Part shown: one piece after another, positions 18,001-27,433 of the stretch
How positions within the stretch are numbered: position 1 is the stretch's first letter
How the letters are laid out: each line of letters begins with the position of its first letter
DNA from: NORP233 sp050186825
Lineage (GTDB): Bacteria; Planctomycetota; J058
NCBI GenBank assembly: GCA_050186825.1
Contig: JBFWYD010000051.1
Coordinates: 16,910 to 80,909 of the forward strand
Length of the DNA stretch: 64,000 nucleotides
Direction: 5' to 3'
Made by a program: the position numbers and the translations under genes
Notes under the pieces: generated by a model
Databases searched by the model: none
The model's input: only the letters and a program-made list of their open reading frames with translations
What the model was told of the DNA's origin: nothing

Positions 18001-21000
18001 AGCCCGCGTAGACCAGGTCCTCCGCGGCGTTGTCCGCCGAGAGCGAGGCCGGCGCGCTCGGCAGGCCGACGAAGAGGTGACCCTCCCAGGTCGCGCCGCC
18101 GGTGCTGCTGCGATCGACGGCCCCGCCCTGGACTGTGAACAGCTTGTTCGGGTTGGCCGCCGAGGTCGTCAGCGAGGCGAAGAAGCCCGCGTTCTGGCTC
18201 GTGTTCATGGCCGCCCAGGTCGCGCCGGCGTCGTTGCTGACCAGCGGCTTGACCCCGCCCACCTGCGCGTAGAGCGTGTTGGTGGCGAGCGGGTCCTGGA
18301 TCAGATCGACCACGTTGGCGCTGCCGACCAGCGGTCCGTTGGTGAGCTGCGCCCAGCTCGTCCCGCCGTTGATCGACTTCCACAGCCCAGCCCCCGCGCC
18401 GGCGCGGGTGTAGCCGACGTAGAAGGTGCCCACGTTGGACCGGTCGATCAGGATCACCTGGGGCGACTGGTTGGGCAGGCCGGTGGTGATGTTGGTCCAG
18501 GTCGCGCCGTCGTCCGAGGAGCGGAAGAGCTGGTTGCCCGAGGTGCCCACGACCACCACCGAGCCGACCGCCGCGACGCAGTTGTGATCGACCCCGGCCG
18601 GAATCGGCGCGGTCGCGCGGTTCGCCCAGGTCGCGCCGCTGTCGGTGCTGCGGAAGATCCCGCCGCCCGCGCTGGCGTACCAGAGGATGTTCCCGTTCGC
18701 CGGATCGACGGCGACCTGGCGGTGCCCGCGAATCTCCAACCTCGGCAAGCCGGTGTTACGGGTGGTCCAAGTCGTGCCGTCGGTGCTGCGGAAGATGCCG
18801 CGCCCGTTGGTGGCGGCGTAGACCACGTTCGGCTGCACTGGGTCGTGGAGGACGTTGGTCACCGCCAGCAGCCCGTTCAACCCGTTGAGGATCTGCGTCC
18901 AGGTCGCGCCCGCGTCCGTGCTGCGGAACACGCCGGCCCCTGCGGTGGTCACCCACACCTCGTTACCGGGCCCGGTGGTGATCCCGCGCGGCTCGGGCAC
19001 GTCGAGCACGCCGTTCGAGCCCTCCGTGTAGCCGGAGTTGGTCGCGGTCCAGCTCGCGGCCCCGTTGGTGCTCTTGAAGATCCCGCCCGTGTCCACGCCC
19101 GCGTAGAGCGTGCCGTTGCTCGGGTGCACCGCCAGGGCGTAGACCTTGGGGGTCGCCGGCAGGCCCGTGTTGGCCGCGCTCCAGGTGGCGCCCGCGTCGG
19201 TGCTCTTGTAGAGGCCGACCCCGCCCTCGGTCGCCGCGTAGACGGTCGCGGGGGCCGCGGGGTCGATCACGATCTTGATCCAGTTGTCCACGCCGGCCAC
19301 GCCGCCGCCCAGCGCGGTCCAGCTCGCCCCGCCGTTGGTGGACTTGTAGAGCCCTTGACCGGTGGTCGGCGTCCCCTGCTGGGAGGTCGTGTGGCAGGCG
19401 TAAAGGACCTGGGAGTTGCTCGGATCGATCGCGAAGGTGCGCACGGTGGCGTCCGCCGGCAGGCCCGTGCTGGCCGCCGCCCAGTTGGCGCCGCCATCGA
19501 CCGACTTGTAGACGCCGGTGCCGGGCTGGCCGTCGCCCGTGGTCGCGTAGAGGACCTGGGGGCTCTGCGGGTCGATGTAGATCCCCGAGACCGGCGTGGC
19601 AGGCACCACGCCCACCTTCATCCAGCGGGCCCCCTGATCCGTGCTGCGCCACACCGACCCGCTGCCCACGGCGACGACGCCGTAGATCGTGGTGGGGTTG
19701 GAGGGGTCATAGCTGACGAAGGTCACCTGGGGCGCGTTGGCCATGCGGGAGAAGGACGCGCCCCCGTCGGCGGTCCCGTAGACGCCCATGCTCCCCTGCG
19801 CGAAGGCCAGGACCGTGCTGCTCGAGGCGACACGGGCCAGCGCGTGCATGGAGCCGCCAGCGAGGCCGGTATGGACCGGGACCCACGACGACTGCCAGGC
19901 GAAGCCGTTCAGCAGCACACCCGAGCCCGCCGAGTTGACCACGGCCACGTCGGCCAGGCCGGGCACGGCGGCGTTGCTCTGCAGATAGCCGCCCAGGGTC
20001 GTGGTGTTCACGATCGAGACCCCGCCGACCTCGACGCCGCCGATCGTCGCCGAGAGCGGGCCGAAGAAGTTGGTGCCGCGGATCTCGACGAACACGTTGC
20101 CCGAGCCGGGCGGCGGCGCGCCGCCGGACATGGGCGCCGAGGTGGGCGTGATCGAGGTCACGGTCGGCGCGGGTGGCAGGGCGCCGAAGGGCGCGCTGGC
20201 CGTGGAGCCGATCGTGGCCGTGCTCGCCAGCAGCGTGTAGCCGCCGTTGGGCAGGTTCACGCTCAGGTCGTTGAAGGTCGCCACGCCGGCGCCCGAGAGC
20301 TGGGTCAGCGTGCCGCTCAGCACGGCGCCGTTGGGGTTGCCCAGGCTCACGAACACCTGGGTGTTCACGGTCGCCACGTTGCCCAGGGCGTCACGCAGCT
20401 GGACCACCACGGCCGGCGTGATCGTGCCGCCCGCGGCCGTGTTGCCCGGCTGGGTCGTGAACGCGAGCTGCGTCGGCGGGCCAGCGCTGATCGTGAAGGT
20501 GGCGCTGGTCTGGGCCTGCGCCTTGACCGCGCTCGCGCTGAGCTGGTGGGTGCCGGTCGTGGTGACCTGGAGGCCGTTGAAGGTCGCGGAGCCCGCGACG
20601 GCGGCCACGCCGGTGGTGCCGGTCAGGGTGCCCGTGGTCACCAGCGCCACCGTGACCGTGTCGCTCGCCGGGAGCGCGTTGCCGAGGGTGTCCTGGAACT
20701 GGACCACGAAGGAGTTGATCGGGGCGACCGCCGTCCCGTTCAACGGCTGGGTCAGGAACACCAGCCGGCGCAGGCTCGCGTTGAAGGTGTTGGTCGCCGT
20801 CGTGACCAGGCCGGTGCTGCTGAAGGAGAGCGTGTAGCCCGTGCCGGGGTTGTCGAGGCTCAGGCCGGGGAAGGTCGCCAGGCCGCCGCTGGTCACCTGC
20901 GCCGCCGTGCCCGAGAGGGTCGAGGCGCCCGGGTTCGCGCCGATCGCCACGTTGATCGTGCGCCCGTTGTCGGTGCCGACCAGGTTGCCGCCCGCGTCGG

Positions 21001-24000
21001 TCACCGCCACGATCACCGCCGTGGTGATCGGCGTCACGACCGGGATGTCCGGGGCCGGCTGCTGGCTGATCGCCAGGTTGGCGGCAGCGCCGGCCACGTT
21101 GTTGAAGGCCGCGCTGACGACCGTGTTGGTGGTCACGGCCGCGGTGCCCACGGCCTGCAGGGTGTAGCCCACCCCCGCCTTGTCGAGGCTGAGGTTCGAG
21201 AAGGTGGCCACGCCGCCGACCGCCGCCACGCTGGTGGTCCCGCTCAGGGAGGCCCCGCCGGGGTTGCTGGCGAGGGTCATGGTGACCACGGCCGCGGTGT
21301 TGGCCACGTTCCCGAAGGAGTCCTGGAAGAGGACGACGACCGCAGGGCTGATCGCGGTCGCGGCGGTCGAGTTCGTGGGCTGCTGCGCGAACACGATCCG
21401 GTCAGGGCCACCGGCCGTGATGTTGAAGGCGTTCGAGGTGTTGTTGAAGCTGAACAATCCGCTCTGCACCGCCGCGACCGAGAGCGTGTAGCCGTTGCCC
21501 GCCTTGTCCAGGTTGACGTTGAAGGTGGCCACGCCGGAGACGATCGGCAGCACGCTCGCGCCGCCGAGGGTCGCGTTGCCCGGGTTGGCCTGGATCGAGA
21601 GGGTCACCGTCCCGGTGGTGATCGCGGTCAGGTTCCCGAAGGTGTCCTGGATCTGGATCGCGGGGGTCACCGGGGCGCCGGCCGTGGTGCTCGCGGGCTG
21701 GGTCGTGAACACGACCTGGCCGGGGCCCTGGGGGTAGATGTCGAAGGTTGGGCTGGTGGCCGAGGTCAGACCCGCGGTCGTCGCGCCGAGCTGGTAGCCG
21801 GTCGCGGCCACGTTGATCCGCACGTCGGTGAAGGTCGCCACGCCGTTGACCGCGTTGGCGGTCAGGGTCGTGCCGAGCAGCGGCGCGCCGCTGGGGTTGG
21901 TGACCAGGGCGAGGGAGATCGAGTTGGAGGCGCCGGTGGCCGTGTTGCCGAGGCCGTCGACCACGCGCACCAGCACGTTGGAGTTCGTGGACGCGATCGC
22001 CGCGCCCGCGAACTGGTTGAGCTGGCCGGTGGTGTTGAGGAACTCGAGGTGGTCGGGCACCGCCGGGGTCACGCTGAAGGCCGCCGTCGTGGTCCCGCTC
22101 AGGCCGGTCGAGATCGCCGCCAGTGTGTAGCCGGCGCTCGTCACGTTCAGGGTCAGGTCGTTGAAGGTCGCGAGGCCGCCGGCCGCGGCGCGCGACAGCG
22201 TGCCGCCCAGGACCGAGCCGCCGGGGTTGGCGCTGATCACCATCGCGATCGTGTTGGTGGCCGTGGTCACGTCGTTGCCGAACGCGTCCTGGACGCCGAT
22301 CACCACGGCCGGCGTTATCGCCGAGCCCGCGGGCACGTTGGCGGGCTGGGTCTTGACCACCAGGGCCGCCGGCGCCGCCGGGGTCACGTTGAAGGCGCCG
22401 GTGATCACCTGGGTCAGGCCCGGGGCCGTGGCCAGCAGCGTGTAGCCGGTGCCGACCTTGTTCAAGGTCACCAGGTTGAAGACCGCCGAACCGGTGACCG
22501 TGGCCGTACTGGTCACGCCGGCGAGGGTCGCCCCGCCCGGGTTGTTCTGGATCGCGAGCGAGACGTTGATCGAACTGACCGGGGCGACGTTGCCGAAGGC
22601 GTCCACGGTGTTGATCAGGAACGCGGGGACGTTCGCGCCGGCCACCGAGCTCCCGGGCTGAATCCCGACCGCGAGCGCGGCCGGGGCGGCGGGTGAGACG
22701 TCGAAGCCCACGCTGGTCGCGCTGGTCAGGCCCGCGGTCGCGAAGCCCAGCGTGTAGCCCGTGCCCACCTTGTTCAGGCTCAGGTTCGAGAAGGTGGCCA
22801 CGCCGCCGACCGCGGCGATCGTGGTCGTGCCGCCCAGGGTCGAGGCCGGCGCGTTGCTCGTGATCGAGGCCGTGACCGCGTTGGTGGCCGTGGGGACGAA
22901 GTTGCCCTGGCCGTCCAGGATCCGGACCGTGACCGCCGAGGTGATCGGCGCGCCCGCCACGACGTTGCTCGGCTGCACCTGGATCTGGAGCGCCGCGGGC
23001 GCGCCCGGGGTCACGTTGAAGGCCGCCGTGGTGGTGCCGGTCAGGCCGGCCGAGGTCGCGCTCAGGGTGTAGCCGTTCCCCGTCTTGTCGAGGGTGACGG
23101 TGCTGAAGGTCGCCAGGCCGCCCACCGCGGCCACGTTGGTCGTGCCGCCCAGCGTGGCCGCGCCCGGGTTGGCGCTGATCACCACGGCCACGGTGTTGGT
23201 GGCCGAGGTCGCGTCGTTGCCGAAGGCGTCCTGGATCCCGATCACGAAGGCCGGGGCGATCGCCGCGCCCGCCGACACGTCGCTCGGCTGGGTCTTGACC
23301 ACCAGGGCCGCCGGCGCGGCCGGGGTCACGTTGAAGGCGCCCGTCACGACCTGGGTCAGGCCCGGCGCCGTCGCCAGCAGCGTGTAGCCCGTCCCGGTCT
23401 TGTTCAGGCTGACCGCGCTGAAGCTGGCCACACCCGCCACGGTCGAGGCGCTGTTCACGCCCGCCAGGGTGGCGCCGCCAGGGTTCGCCTGGATCGCCAG
23501 CGTGACCGTGTTGGTCGCCAGCGGCGAGACGTTCCCGAAGGGGTCCACCGCGTTGATCGAGAAGGCCGTGATCGCCACGCCCGCGACCACGTTGGTCGGC
23601 TGCGCGCCGACGGCCAGGGCGCTCGGCGCGGCGGGGTTGATCGCGATCGCGCCGCTCAGGCCGTTGGTCAGGCCGGGGCTGGTGAAGCGCAGCACGTAGC
23701 CCGCCGCCGCCTTGTCCAGGCTGGTGGTCGAGAAGGTGGCCACGCCGGCCACCGCCGCCACCGCGGTCTGGCCGCCCAGGGTCGCGCCGCCCGGGTTGGT
23801 CTGGATCACCACAGAGACCGTGTTCGTGGCGCCCGTGACCCGGTTGCCGCCCGCGTCACGCAGCTCCACGCCGATGTTCAGGCCCGTGCCCGCGGTCGCG
23901 CTCGTGGGCTGCGCGATCACCGCCAGCTGGGTCGGGGCGCCCGGGGTGATGTTGAAGGTCGTGGTCGTGGCGCTGGTCAGGCCCGCCGCGCTGAAGCCCA

Positions 24001-27000
24001 GCGAGTAGCCGGTCCCGACCTTGTCGAGGTTGAGGTCGCTGAAGGTCGCCACGCCGCCCGCCGGCACGATCGTGGTCGTGCCGGAGAGGGTCGCGCCGCC
24101 CGGGTTGGCGTTGATGGTCACCGAGACCTGGTTGGTGGCGGTCGTGACCGTGTTGGCGTTGGCGTCGTAGATCGCCACCGTCACGGCCGGCGTGATCGGC
24201 GCGCCCGCGCCCGCGTCGCTGGGCTGCGTCTGGAGCACCAGGGTCGCCGGCGCGCCAGGCGTCACGTTGAAGGTCCCGCTCGTGGCCCCGGTCAGGCCCG
24301 CGGCGCTGGCGCTCAGCGTGTAGCCCGTCCCGGTCTTGTTCAGGCTCAGGTTCGAGAAGCTGGCCACGCCCGCCGTGGTGGCGAGCGTCGTGGTGCCCGA
24401 GAGCGTCGAGCCGCCGGGGTTCGCGCCCAGCGCGAGCGTGATCGTGGTCACCGGCGCCGCGGCCAGGTTGCCGTTGGCGTCGAGGGCCTGGACGGCCACG
24501 GCCGGCGTGATCGACGAGCCCGCCGCGACGTTGGTCGGCTGGACCTGGAAGGCCAGCTGGGTGGGCGGACCGGCCGTGATGTTGAAGGCGTTCGAGACCG
24601 CCGCCGCGCTCCCGGCCGAGGTCGCGTTCAAGGTGTAGCCCGCGCCCACCTTGTTGAGGGTCACGGTCGTGAAGGTCGCGATGCCCGCGACCGCGTTGAC
24701 CGAGGTCGTCCCGCCCAGGGTCGAGCCACCGGGGTTGTTCTGCAGCGCCAGGGTCACCGTGGCCGTGCTGGTGGTCACCAGCGCGGCGCCGTCCATGATC
24801 CGGACCTCGAAGGTCGTCAGGTTCGCGCCCGCCACGCCGTTGGTCGGCTGGACGTTGAACACGAGCTGCTGGGTCGTGATGTTGAAGGCGCTGCTGGTCG
24901 CGGTCGTGACCGGGGCCGAGCCCGCCTGGAGCGTGAAGCCGTTCCCTTGGCGGTCGAGCGTCAGGTCGTTGAAGGTGGCCACGCCGTTCACGCTCGCCTG
25001 CGTGGTCGTGCCGCCCAGGATCGCGCCCGTGGGGTTGTTGGCGAGCGAGACCGTCACGTTGGACGCGATCGGGACCACGTTGCCCTGCGCGTCCTGGAAG
25101 GTGGCGAGCACCGGCGGGTTCAGCGCCGTGTTCGGCTGCGCGCTCAGCGGCTGGCCGGTGAACACGAGCTGCGTGGCCGCGCCGGGGGTGATGTTGAAGG
25201 CGTTGCTGGTGGCGGCGGTCAGGCCGGCGGAGCTGGCCGAGAGCGTGTAGCCCGTCCCCGTCTTGTTGAGGTTGACGGCGCTGAAGGTCGCGACGCCGGC
25301 GACCGCGTTCAGGCTGAGCGTGCCGCCGAGGGTCGAGCCGCCCGGGTTGTTGGCCAGGCTGAGCGTGATCGTGTTGCTCCCGCTGACCACGTTGCCGATC
25401 GCGTCCTGGACCTGGACCACGATCGCCGGCGTGATGTTGACCCCGGCCTGCGCGTTCGAGGGCTGGGTGGTGATCACCACCTGGGTGGCCGCGCCCGCGC
25501 TCACGTTGAAGGCGCTGCTGATCACCTGGGTGAAGCCGCCGGCGTTGGCGGTCAGGGTGAAGCCGCTCCCGGGCTTGTCCAGGCTGACGCCGGTGAAGGT
25601 CGCCAGGCCGCTGACCGTGGCTCGAGTGAGCGTGCCCGAGAGGAGGGCGCCCGAGGGGTTGTTGCCGAGGGCGATCGTGATCGACGCGCTGGAGCCGGTG
25701 GCGCGGTTCCCAAGCGCGTCGAGCAGCTCGACCGCGACCGACGGGGTGAGCGGCGCGCCGGCCGCGACGGCCGGGGGCTGGACCGAGAACGAGAGCGCCG
25801 TGGCCGCGCCAGGCAGCACGTTGAAGGCCTGGCTGGCGCCCGTGTTGGCCGCGGTCGAGACCGCCGCGATGGTGTAGCCGGTCCCGGTCTTGTTCAGGCT
25901 CAGGTTCGAGAAGGTCGCCAGGCCGTTGACCGCGTTGGCCGAGGTCACACCCGAGAGCGTGGCCGCGCCAGGGTTCGAGCCGAGCGAGATCGTAATGTTG
26001 TTGTTGAAGGTCGTGACGCGCAGGGCGGTCACCGGGTCCAGCACCTCGACCGTCACGTTGTTGCCCATGGTGGCGCCGGCGACGACGTTGGTCGGCTGGA
26101 GCACGAAGGACAGGTTGGGCGTGGTCGGCGGGGGCGGCGGGGGCGGCGGGGGCGCCGCCGTCGCCGGTGTGATCGTGACCACGAAGTCCTGGGTGTAGGT
26201 GTCGATCGCGCCGTTGGTCGTCCCGCCGTCGTCCTTGGCGGTGACCCGGATCGTGACGTTGCCCTGGGCGCTGGGCGTGAAGGTGATCGTCCCGGTCCCG
26301 CCCGACGCGCTCGCGGTCAGCCCCGTGATGCTGCCCGTGCCGGTGCTCGCCACCGTCGCCGCCGTGAAGGTGATCGTCTGGGTCTCGCCCGCGCCCGGGG
26401 TCAGGGCGGTGACGGTGACCGTCTGGAGGCCCGCGTCGAGGGCCACGCTCCGATTGGCGATCAGGGCGAAGCTCGGGGTCTTGTTGATCCCGGGCGGGGT
26501 CACGTCCTGGCTGCTGACGTTGTCGATCAGCGTCTGGAAGGAGGTCGGCGTGGTGCCAGACTTGTTGACGGTCGGGTCGTTCAGGAAGCTCTGGAGCGCG
26601 CTCGCCAGGTCCTTGGTGCCCGCGCTGGGCGAGAGCGTGCCGCCGCCCGCGATCGAGATCGGCGCCCCGCTCGCCTGGCCGTTGAGGAAGCCGTCGCTGA
26701 AGTCCTGCGCCAGGGCCTCGACCAGGGACATGGGGTCACTCAGCCCCAGGCTCTTGGCCTGCTGCGAGAGGGCCGCCAGGAGCGCGCCGAGCTGGGCCGC
26801 CGGCGAGGTGGGGCTGGCCTGGACGGCGCTCGCGTCGGCCGCGCTGGTCAGGTCCAGCGGGACCAGGGTGCGCGGGTCGCCGGAGATCCCGAACTCCCGC
26901 GCGACGTCGGTGGCCGCGGTGGACACGCTGCCCGCGCTCAGGGCGTTCGGGTCCGTCTTCGAGGCCTCGATCGTGCGCCGGGCCGCGATGCTCGTGAGCG

Positions 27001-27433
27001 GGTTCAGGCTCACCGTCTGGGAGCCGCTCCCGCTGCCCGACCCGAGCATCGCGGTCAGGGTGCCCGTGGGCAGCGCGTCCAGGCTCGTGATCGAGTTCGC
27101 GGCTGGCAGGCCGCCCAGCGACTTCGTCGCGCCGGTGGCCTCGTCGGTGTAGGTGCCCCCGCCCGCGATCACCACGAAGGGCCCGTCGCCGTTGGAGTCG
27201 AGGGTGTAGGTGCCGTCCGCGGCGGTCGTCCCCTCGCCCACGAAGGTCAGCGAGCGGTCCGTGTTGACCCGGTAGACCCGGACCAGGGCGCCGCTCACGG
27301 GGCCGGCGACCACCTTGCCCGAGACCTTGGAGGTCGTTCCGCCGCCGCCGCCTCCGCCGCCGCCACTACCACCGCACCCCGTAGTAAGCGCCAGGACCGC
27401 CGCGGCCAGCGAGTAGCAAATGAGACGTGACAT
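15053..27433 (-). CDS. Giant surface lipoprotein, 4126 aa: Ig-like repeats, TIG domains, two Asp-box propeller blocks
   Basis: The start is the ATG at 27431-27433: it has a GGGAGGGGGGG ribosome site and yields a lipoprotein signal (MSRLICYSLAAAVLALTTGC, lipobox LTTGC) followed by a poly-Gly linker; the frame stays open 62 codons upstream without a signal. Domains: a carboxypeptidase-regulatory-like unit (residues ~36-105), a helical unit, one Ig/cadherin-like unit with a poly-Pro hinge (~310-438), 19 tandem ~104-aa Ig-like repeats (~439-2418, each with QPxxxxAG), an IPT/TIG domain, ~14 Asp-box (SxDxGxTW) repeats (~2514-3166), two TIG domains, ~13 more Asp-boxes (~3361-4020) and a last TIG domain. 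It looks like a cell-surface stalk with beta-propeller binding heads, perhaps for adhesion or glycans. Ligand unknown. Confidence 0.9.
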   Translation of the reverse strand: MSRLICYSLAAAVLALTTGCGGSGGGGGGGGGTTSKVSGKVVAGPVSGALVRVYRVNTDRSLTFVGEGTTAADGTYTLDSNGDGPFVVIAGGGTYTDEATGATKSLGGLPAANSITSLDALPTGTLTAMLGSGSGSGSQTVSLNPLTSIAARRTIEASKTDPNALSAGSVSTAATDVAREFGISGDPRTLVPLDLTSAADASAVQASPTSPAAQLGALLAALSQQAKSLGLSDPMSLVEALAQDFSDGFLNGQASGAPISIAGGGTLSPSAGTKDLASALQSFLNDPTVNKSGTTPTSFQTLIDNVSSQDVTPPGINKTPSFALIANRSVALDAGLQTVTVTALTPGAGETQTITFTAATVASTGTGSITGLTASASGGTGTITFTPSAQGNVTIRVTAKDDGGTTNGAIDTYTQDFVVTITPATAAPPPPPPPPPTTPNLSFVLQPTNVVAGATMGNNVTVEVLDPVTALRVTTFNNNITISLGSNPGAATLSGVTSANAVNGLATFSNLSLNKTGTGYTIAAVSTAANTGASQAFNVLPGAATALSFSVQPPAVAAGAPLTPSVAVELLDALGNRATGSSASITIALGNNPSGALLSGTLTRATVSGLATFTGVSLDKPGSGFTLTANAGGFTQVISSAFNVSAGAATQVVITTQPSNAQAGVNITPAIVVQVQDAIGNVVSGSNTITLSLANNPGGSTLGGTLSLNAVAGVATFSAVNLNKTGTGYTLSASSAGLTAATSNAFNITPGAATQLVFTGQPLSAQPNTALNPPVLATFQDAQGNVVPIASNVTVSLANNPTGAILGGTTTQASVNGVATFNDLTLDRQGNGFTLQAGSAPVTTATSSAFNITTQQLVFNVQPTNGVAGANLTTFEVRIMDGAALVTTSTATVTLALQNNPGGSTLGGTTSVNAVAGIATFTTVTLNKVGAGYTLNATSAGSAAAVSNAFNITAGPPTQLAFQVQPTNVAAGSSITPAVAVQALDANGNLAAAPVTTITLALGANPGGSTLSGTTTLATTAGVASFSNLSLNKTGTGYTLSASAAGLTGATSGTFNVTPGAPATLVLQTQPSDAGAGAPITPAVTVAIYDANANTVTTATNQVSVTINANPGGATLSGTTTIVPAGGVATFSDLNLDKVGTGYSLGFSAAGLTSATTTTFNITPGAPTQLAVIAQPTSATAGTGLNIGVELRDAGGNRVTGATNTVSVVIQTNPGGATLGGQTAVAAVAGVATFSTTSLDKAAAGYVLRFTSPGLTNGLSGAIAINPAAPSALAVGAQPTNVVAGVAITAFSINAVDPFGNVSPLATNTVTLAIQANPGGATLAGVNSASTVAGVASFSAVSLNKTGTGYTLLATAPGLTQVVTGAFNVTPAAPAALVVKTQPSDVSAGAAIAPAFVIGIQDAFGNDATSATNTVAVVISANPGAATLGGTTNVAAVGGLATFSTVTLDKTGNGYTLSATSAGLTGTTTAAFNVTPGAPAALQIQVQPSNVVAGAPITSAVTVRILDGQGNFVPTATNAVTASITSNAPASTLGGTTTIAAVGGVATFSNLSLNKVGTGYTLGFATAGLTSATSVGFDVSPAAPAALAVGIQPGSSVAGANVPAFLINTVDAFGNVAPVSSINVSLAIQNNPGGATLAGVTSTATVTGSAVFNLVTLNKVGTGYTLLATAPGLTQVITGAFNVTPAAPAALVVKTQPANVPAGSAITPAVVIGVQDAFGNDVTTATNTIAMVISANPGGSVLGGTLSRAAAGGLATFNDLTLNVTSAGYTLAAISTGLSGTTTAAFSVTPAVPDHLEFLNTTGQLNQFAGAAIASTNSNVLVRVVDGLGNTATGASNSISLALVTNPSGAPLLGTTLTANAVNGVATFTDVRINVAATGYQLGATTAGLTSATSPTFDIYPQGPGQVVFTTQPASTTAGAPVTPAIQIQDTFGNLTAITTGTVTLSIQANPGNATLGGASVLPIVSGVATFNVNLDKAGNGYTLSVAAVQSGLFSFNNTSNAFNITAGGPDRIVFAQQPTNSTAATAISPAVVVLFQDSFGNVANTAAVVTMTLASNPGGASLSGTTSVAAVGGVATFSNLSLDKAGVGYTLQAVGTAAVTTNTVVSAAFNNVAGAAANLAISQQPAPDIPVVTPITTAVIVAVTDAGGNLVGTDNGRTINVAIGANPGASTLSGTAAQVTSGGLATFPGLSLDNPGTGYTLSFSSTGLVTTATNTFNASLRRLVFLTQPLNGTAVAPINSFVVQFQDTLGNALPASDTVTVALVTTGTLTGTTGVAAVAGSATFNGLQVTTTGTHQLSASAVKAQAQTSATFTISAGPPTQLAFTTQPGNTAAGGTITPAVVVQLRDALGNVATVNTQVFVSLGNPNGAVLSGTLTQLSGAGVATFNDLSVNLPNGGYTLLASTATIGSTASAPFGALPPAPTVTSITPTSAPMSGGAPPPGSGNVFVEIRGTNFFGPLSATIGGVEVGGVSIVNTTTLGGYLQSNAAVPGLADVAVVNSAGSGVLLNGFAWQSSWVPVHTGLAGGSMHALARVASSSTVLAFAQGSMGVYGTADGGASFSRMANAPQVTFVSYDPSNPTTIYGVVAVGSGSVWRSTDQGARWMKVGVVPATPVSGIYIDPQSPQVLYATTGDGQPGTGVYKSVDGGANWAAASTGLPADATVRTFAIDPSNSQVLYACHTTSQQGTPTTGQGLYKSTNGGASWTALGGGVAGVDNWIKIVIDPAAPATVYAATEGGVGLYKSTDAGATWSAANTGLPATPKVYALAVHPSNGTLYAGVDTGGIFKSTNGAASWTATNSGYTEGSNGVLDVPEPRGITTGPGNEVWVTTAGAGVFRSTDAGATWTQILNGLNGLLAVTNVLHDPVQPNVVYAATNGRGIFRSTDGTTWTTRNTGLPRLEIRGHRQVAVDPANGNILWYASAGGGIFRSTDSGATWANRATAPIPAGVDHNCVAAVGSVVVVGTSGNQLFRSSDDGATWTNITTGLPNQSPQVILIDRSNVGTFYVGYTRAGAGAGLWKSINGGTSWAQLTNGPLVGSANVVDLIQDPLATNTLYAQVGGVKPLVSNDAGATWAAMNTSQNAGFFASLTTSAANPNKLFTVQGGAVDRSSTGGATWEGHLFVGLPSAPASLSADNAAEDLVYAGFGPFNPFGVWRTNNGGLNLPSLVSGTPSTYVDPTADGFGIAMSITGSGFSSQTQVFVNGVPVTSLAITPTLLTFNTPNGLPAGIYNITIQTPNGTLTIAGGHAVGTGVTSISPSVGASSGRNPRNNAPVRVELTGLNLTAPVSVKIGGVSLTGVALVASDAIAANLPLPVGSSAFWLAPGSYDVEVTTGFGVQTLPGAFTVTAAYQTTHGTTTPMLGGGVWGRVVVDPGNSLVAYLINDGPVGKTIDGGVTWTLLESTRLLDLKSIAASASQPGTLYATTAQGQSYVSTNAGATWTARGSAGQNVVKLLVNPTNAQILFAGTGGESAGTGVWRSTDGGASWANVTSGTPYPASGCVKALAFDQSNANTIYASNSTPDAGPAGTGLYVSTDGGTTWAQLANTAGFTDIRDAVANGATLYVCGANDLGVQKSIDSGANWAAVNTGLRAPPFRSMNALAVSPLSASTLYVAEKGQGSQGVFKTTDGGATWNRMSTGLTDPSTGVLDGPHVETGGLAIGGPIGSGSGPDIVYAATAIGPFVSKDSAASWTYSVNGLQAVRISALQAQQGVPGGFFAATKSGIWYTSDGGQNWVRRNSGLPTTEFYADRQLSLDPGNGNTAYACFQGSGEPGGISYGVWKTTNAGVTWTQSTTANVGSLAGPADKDLDHIAHGPSGVVYASSDLGPILRTVNGGGSWTTLATAPVSTAATAAAFALRPDPVAQDTLYVVLFPFSGPRGVHKTTDGGASWTEVGTGANGLPNGIGAFDVFIHPGNTNVVLVLSSGGTLYRSADAGASWTAVSNLQGGTRLGYDGTTGFPGTLYVTSQAGVAKSTDGGVFWSPALANEGTTTKARYEGSGILLGSSGGVEIAVNSGKVLVAASSQGQTIQPGYAVSQSATEVLTVTSITGNNFNGAAGGTVTISGTGFHKYAGVVRINGVTVTATVTATSIVATVNPGQFTAGTYNLDFAHPNAPDGAFLLLPSSITVN
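20180..26117 (-). repeat. Nineteen tandem ~312-bp coding repeats
   Basis: Within the giant lipoprotein gene a unit of about 104 codons is repeated 19 times. Each encodes a QPxxxxAG entry strand, a VQDAxGN-like turn, a TLGGTTxxxAVxGxATF core and a KTGTGYTL exit strand. Units differ by many substitutions, so the array is old, although some neighbouring copies are close enough to recombine. Long antisense frames across this array are a by-product of the repeats and base composition. Confidence 0.9.

Noticed and set aside
17696..22696. A 1666-codon plus-strand open frame and many others antisense to the giant lipoprotein gene
   Set aside because: They are rich in Gly/Arg/Val/His with no domain pattern, and exist because the repeat array and high G+C suppress stop codons. 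The minus-strand gene has signal peptide, domains and ribosome site.
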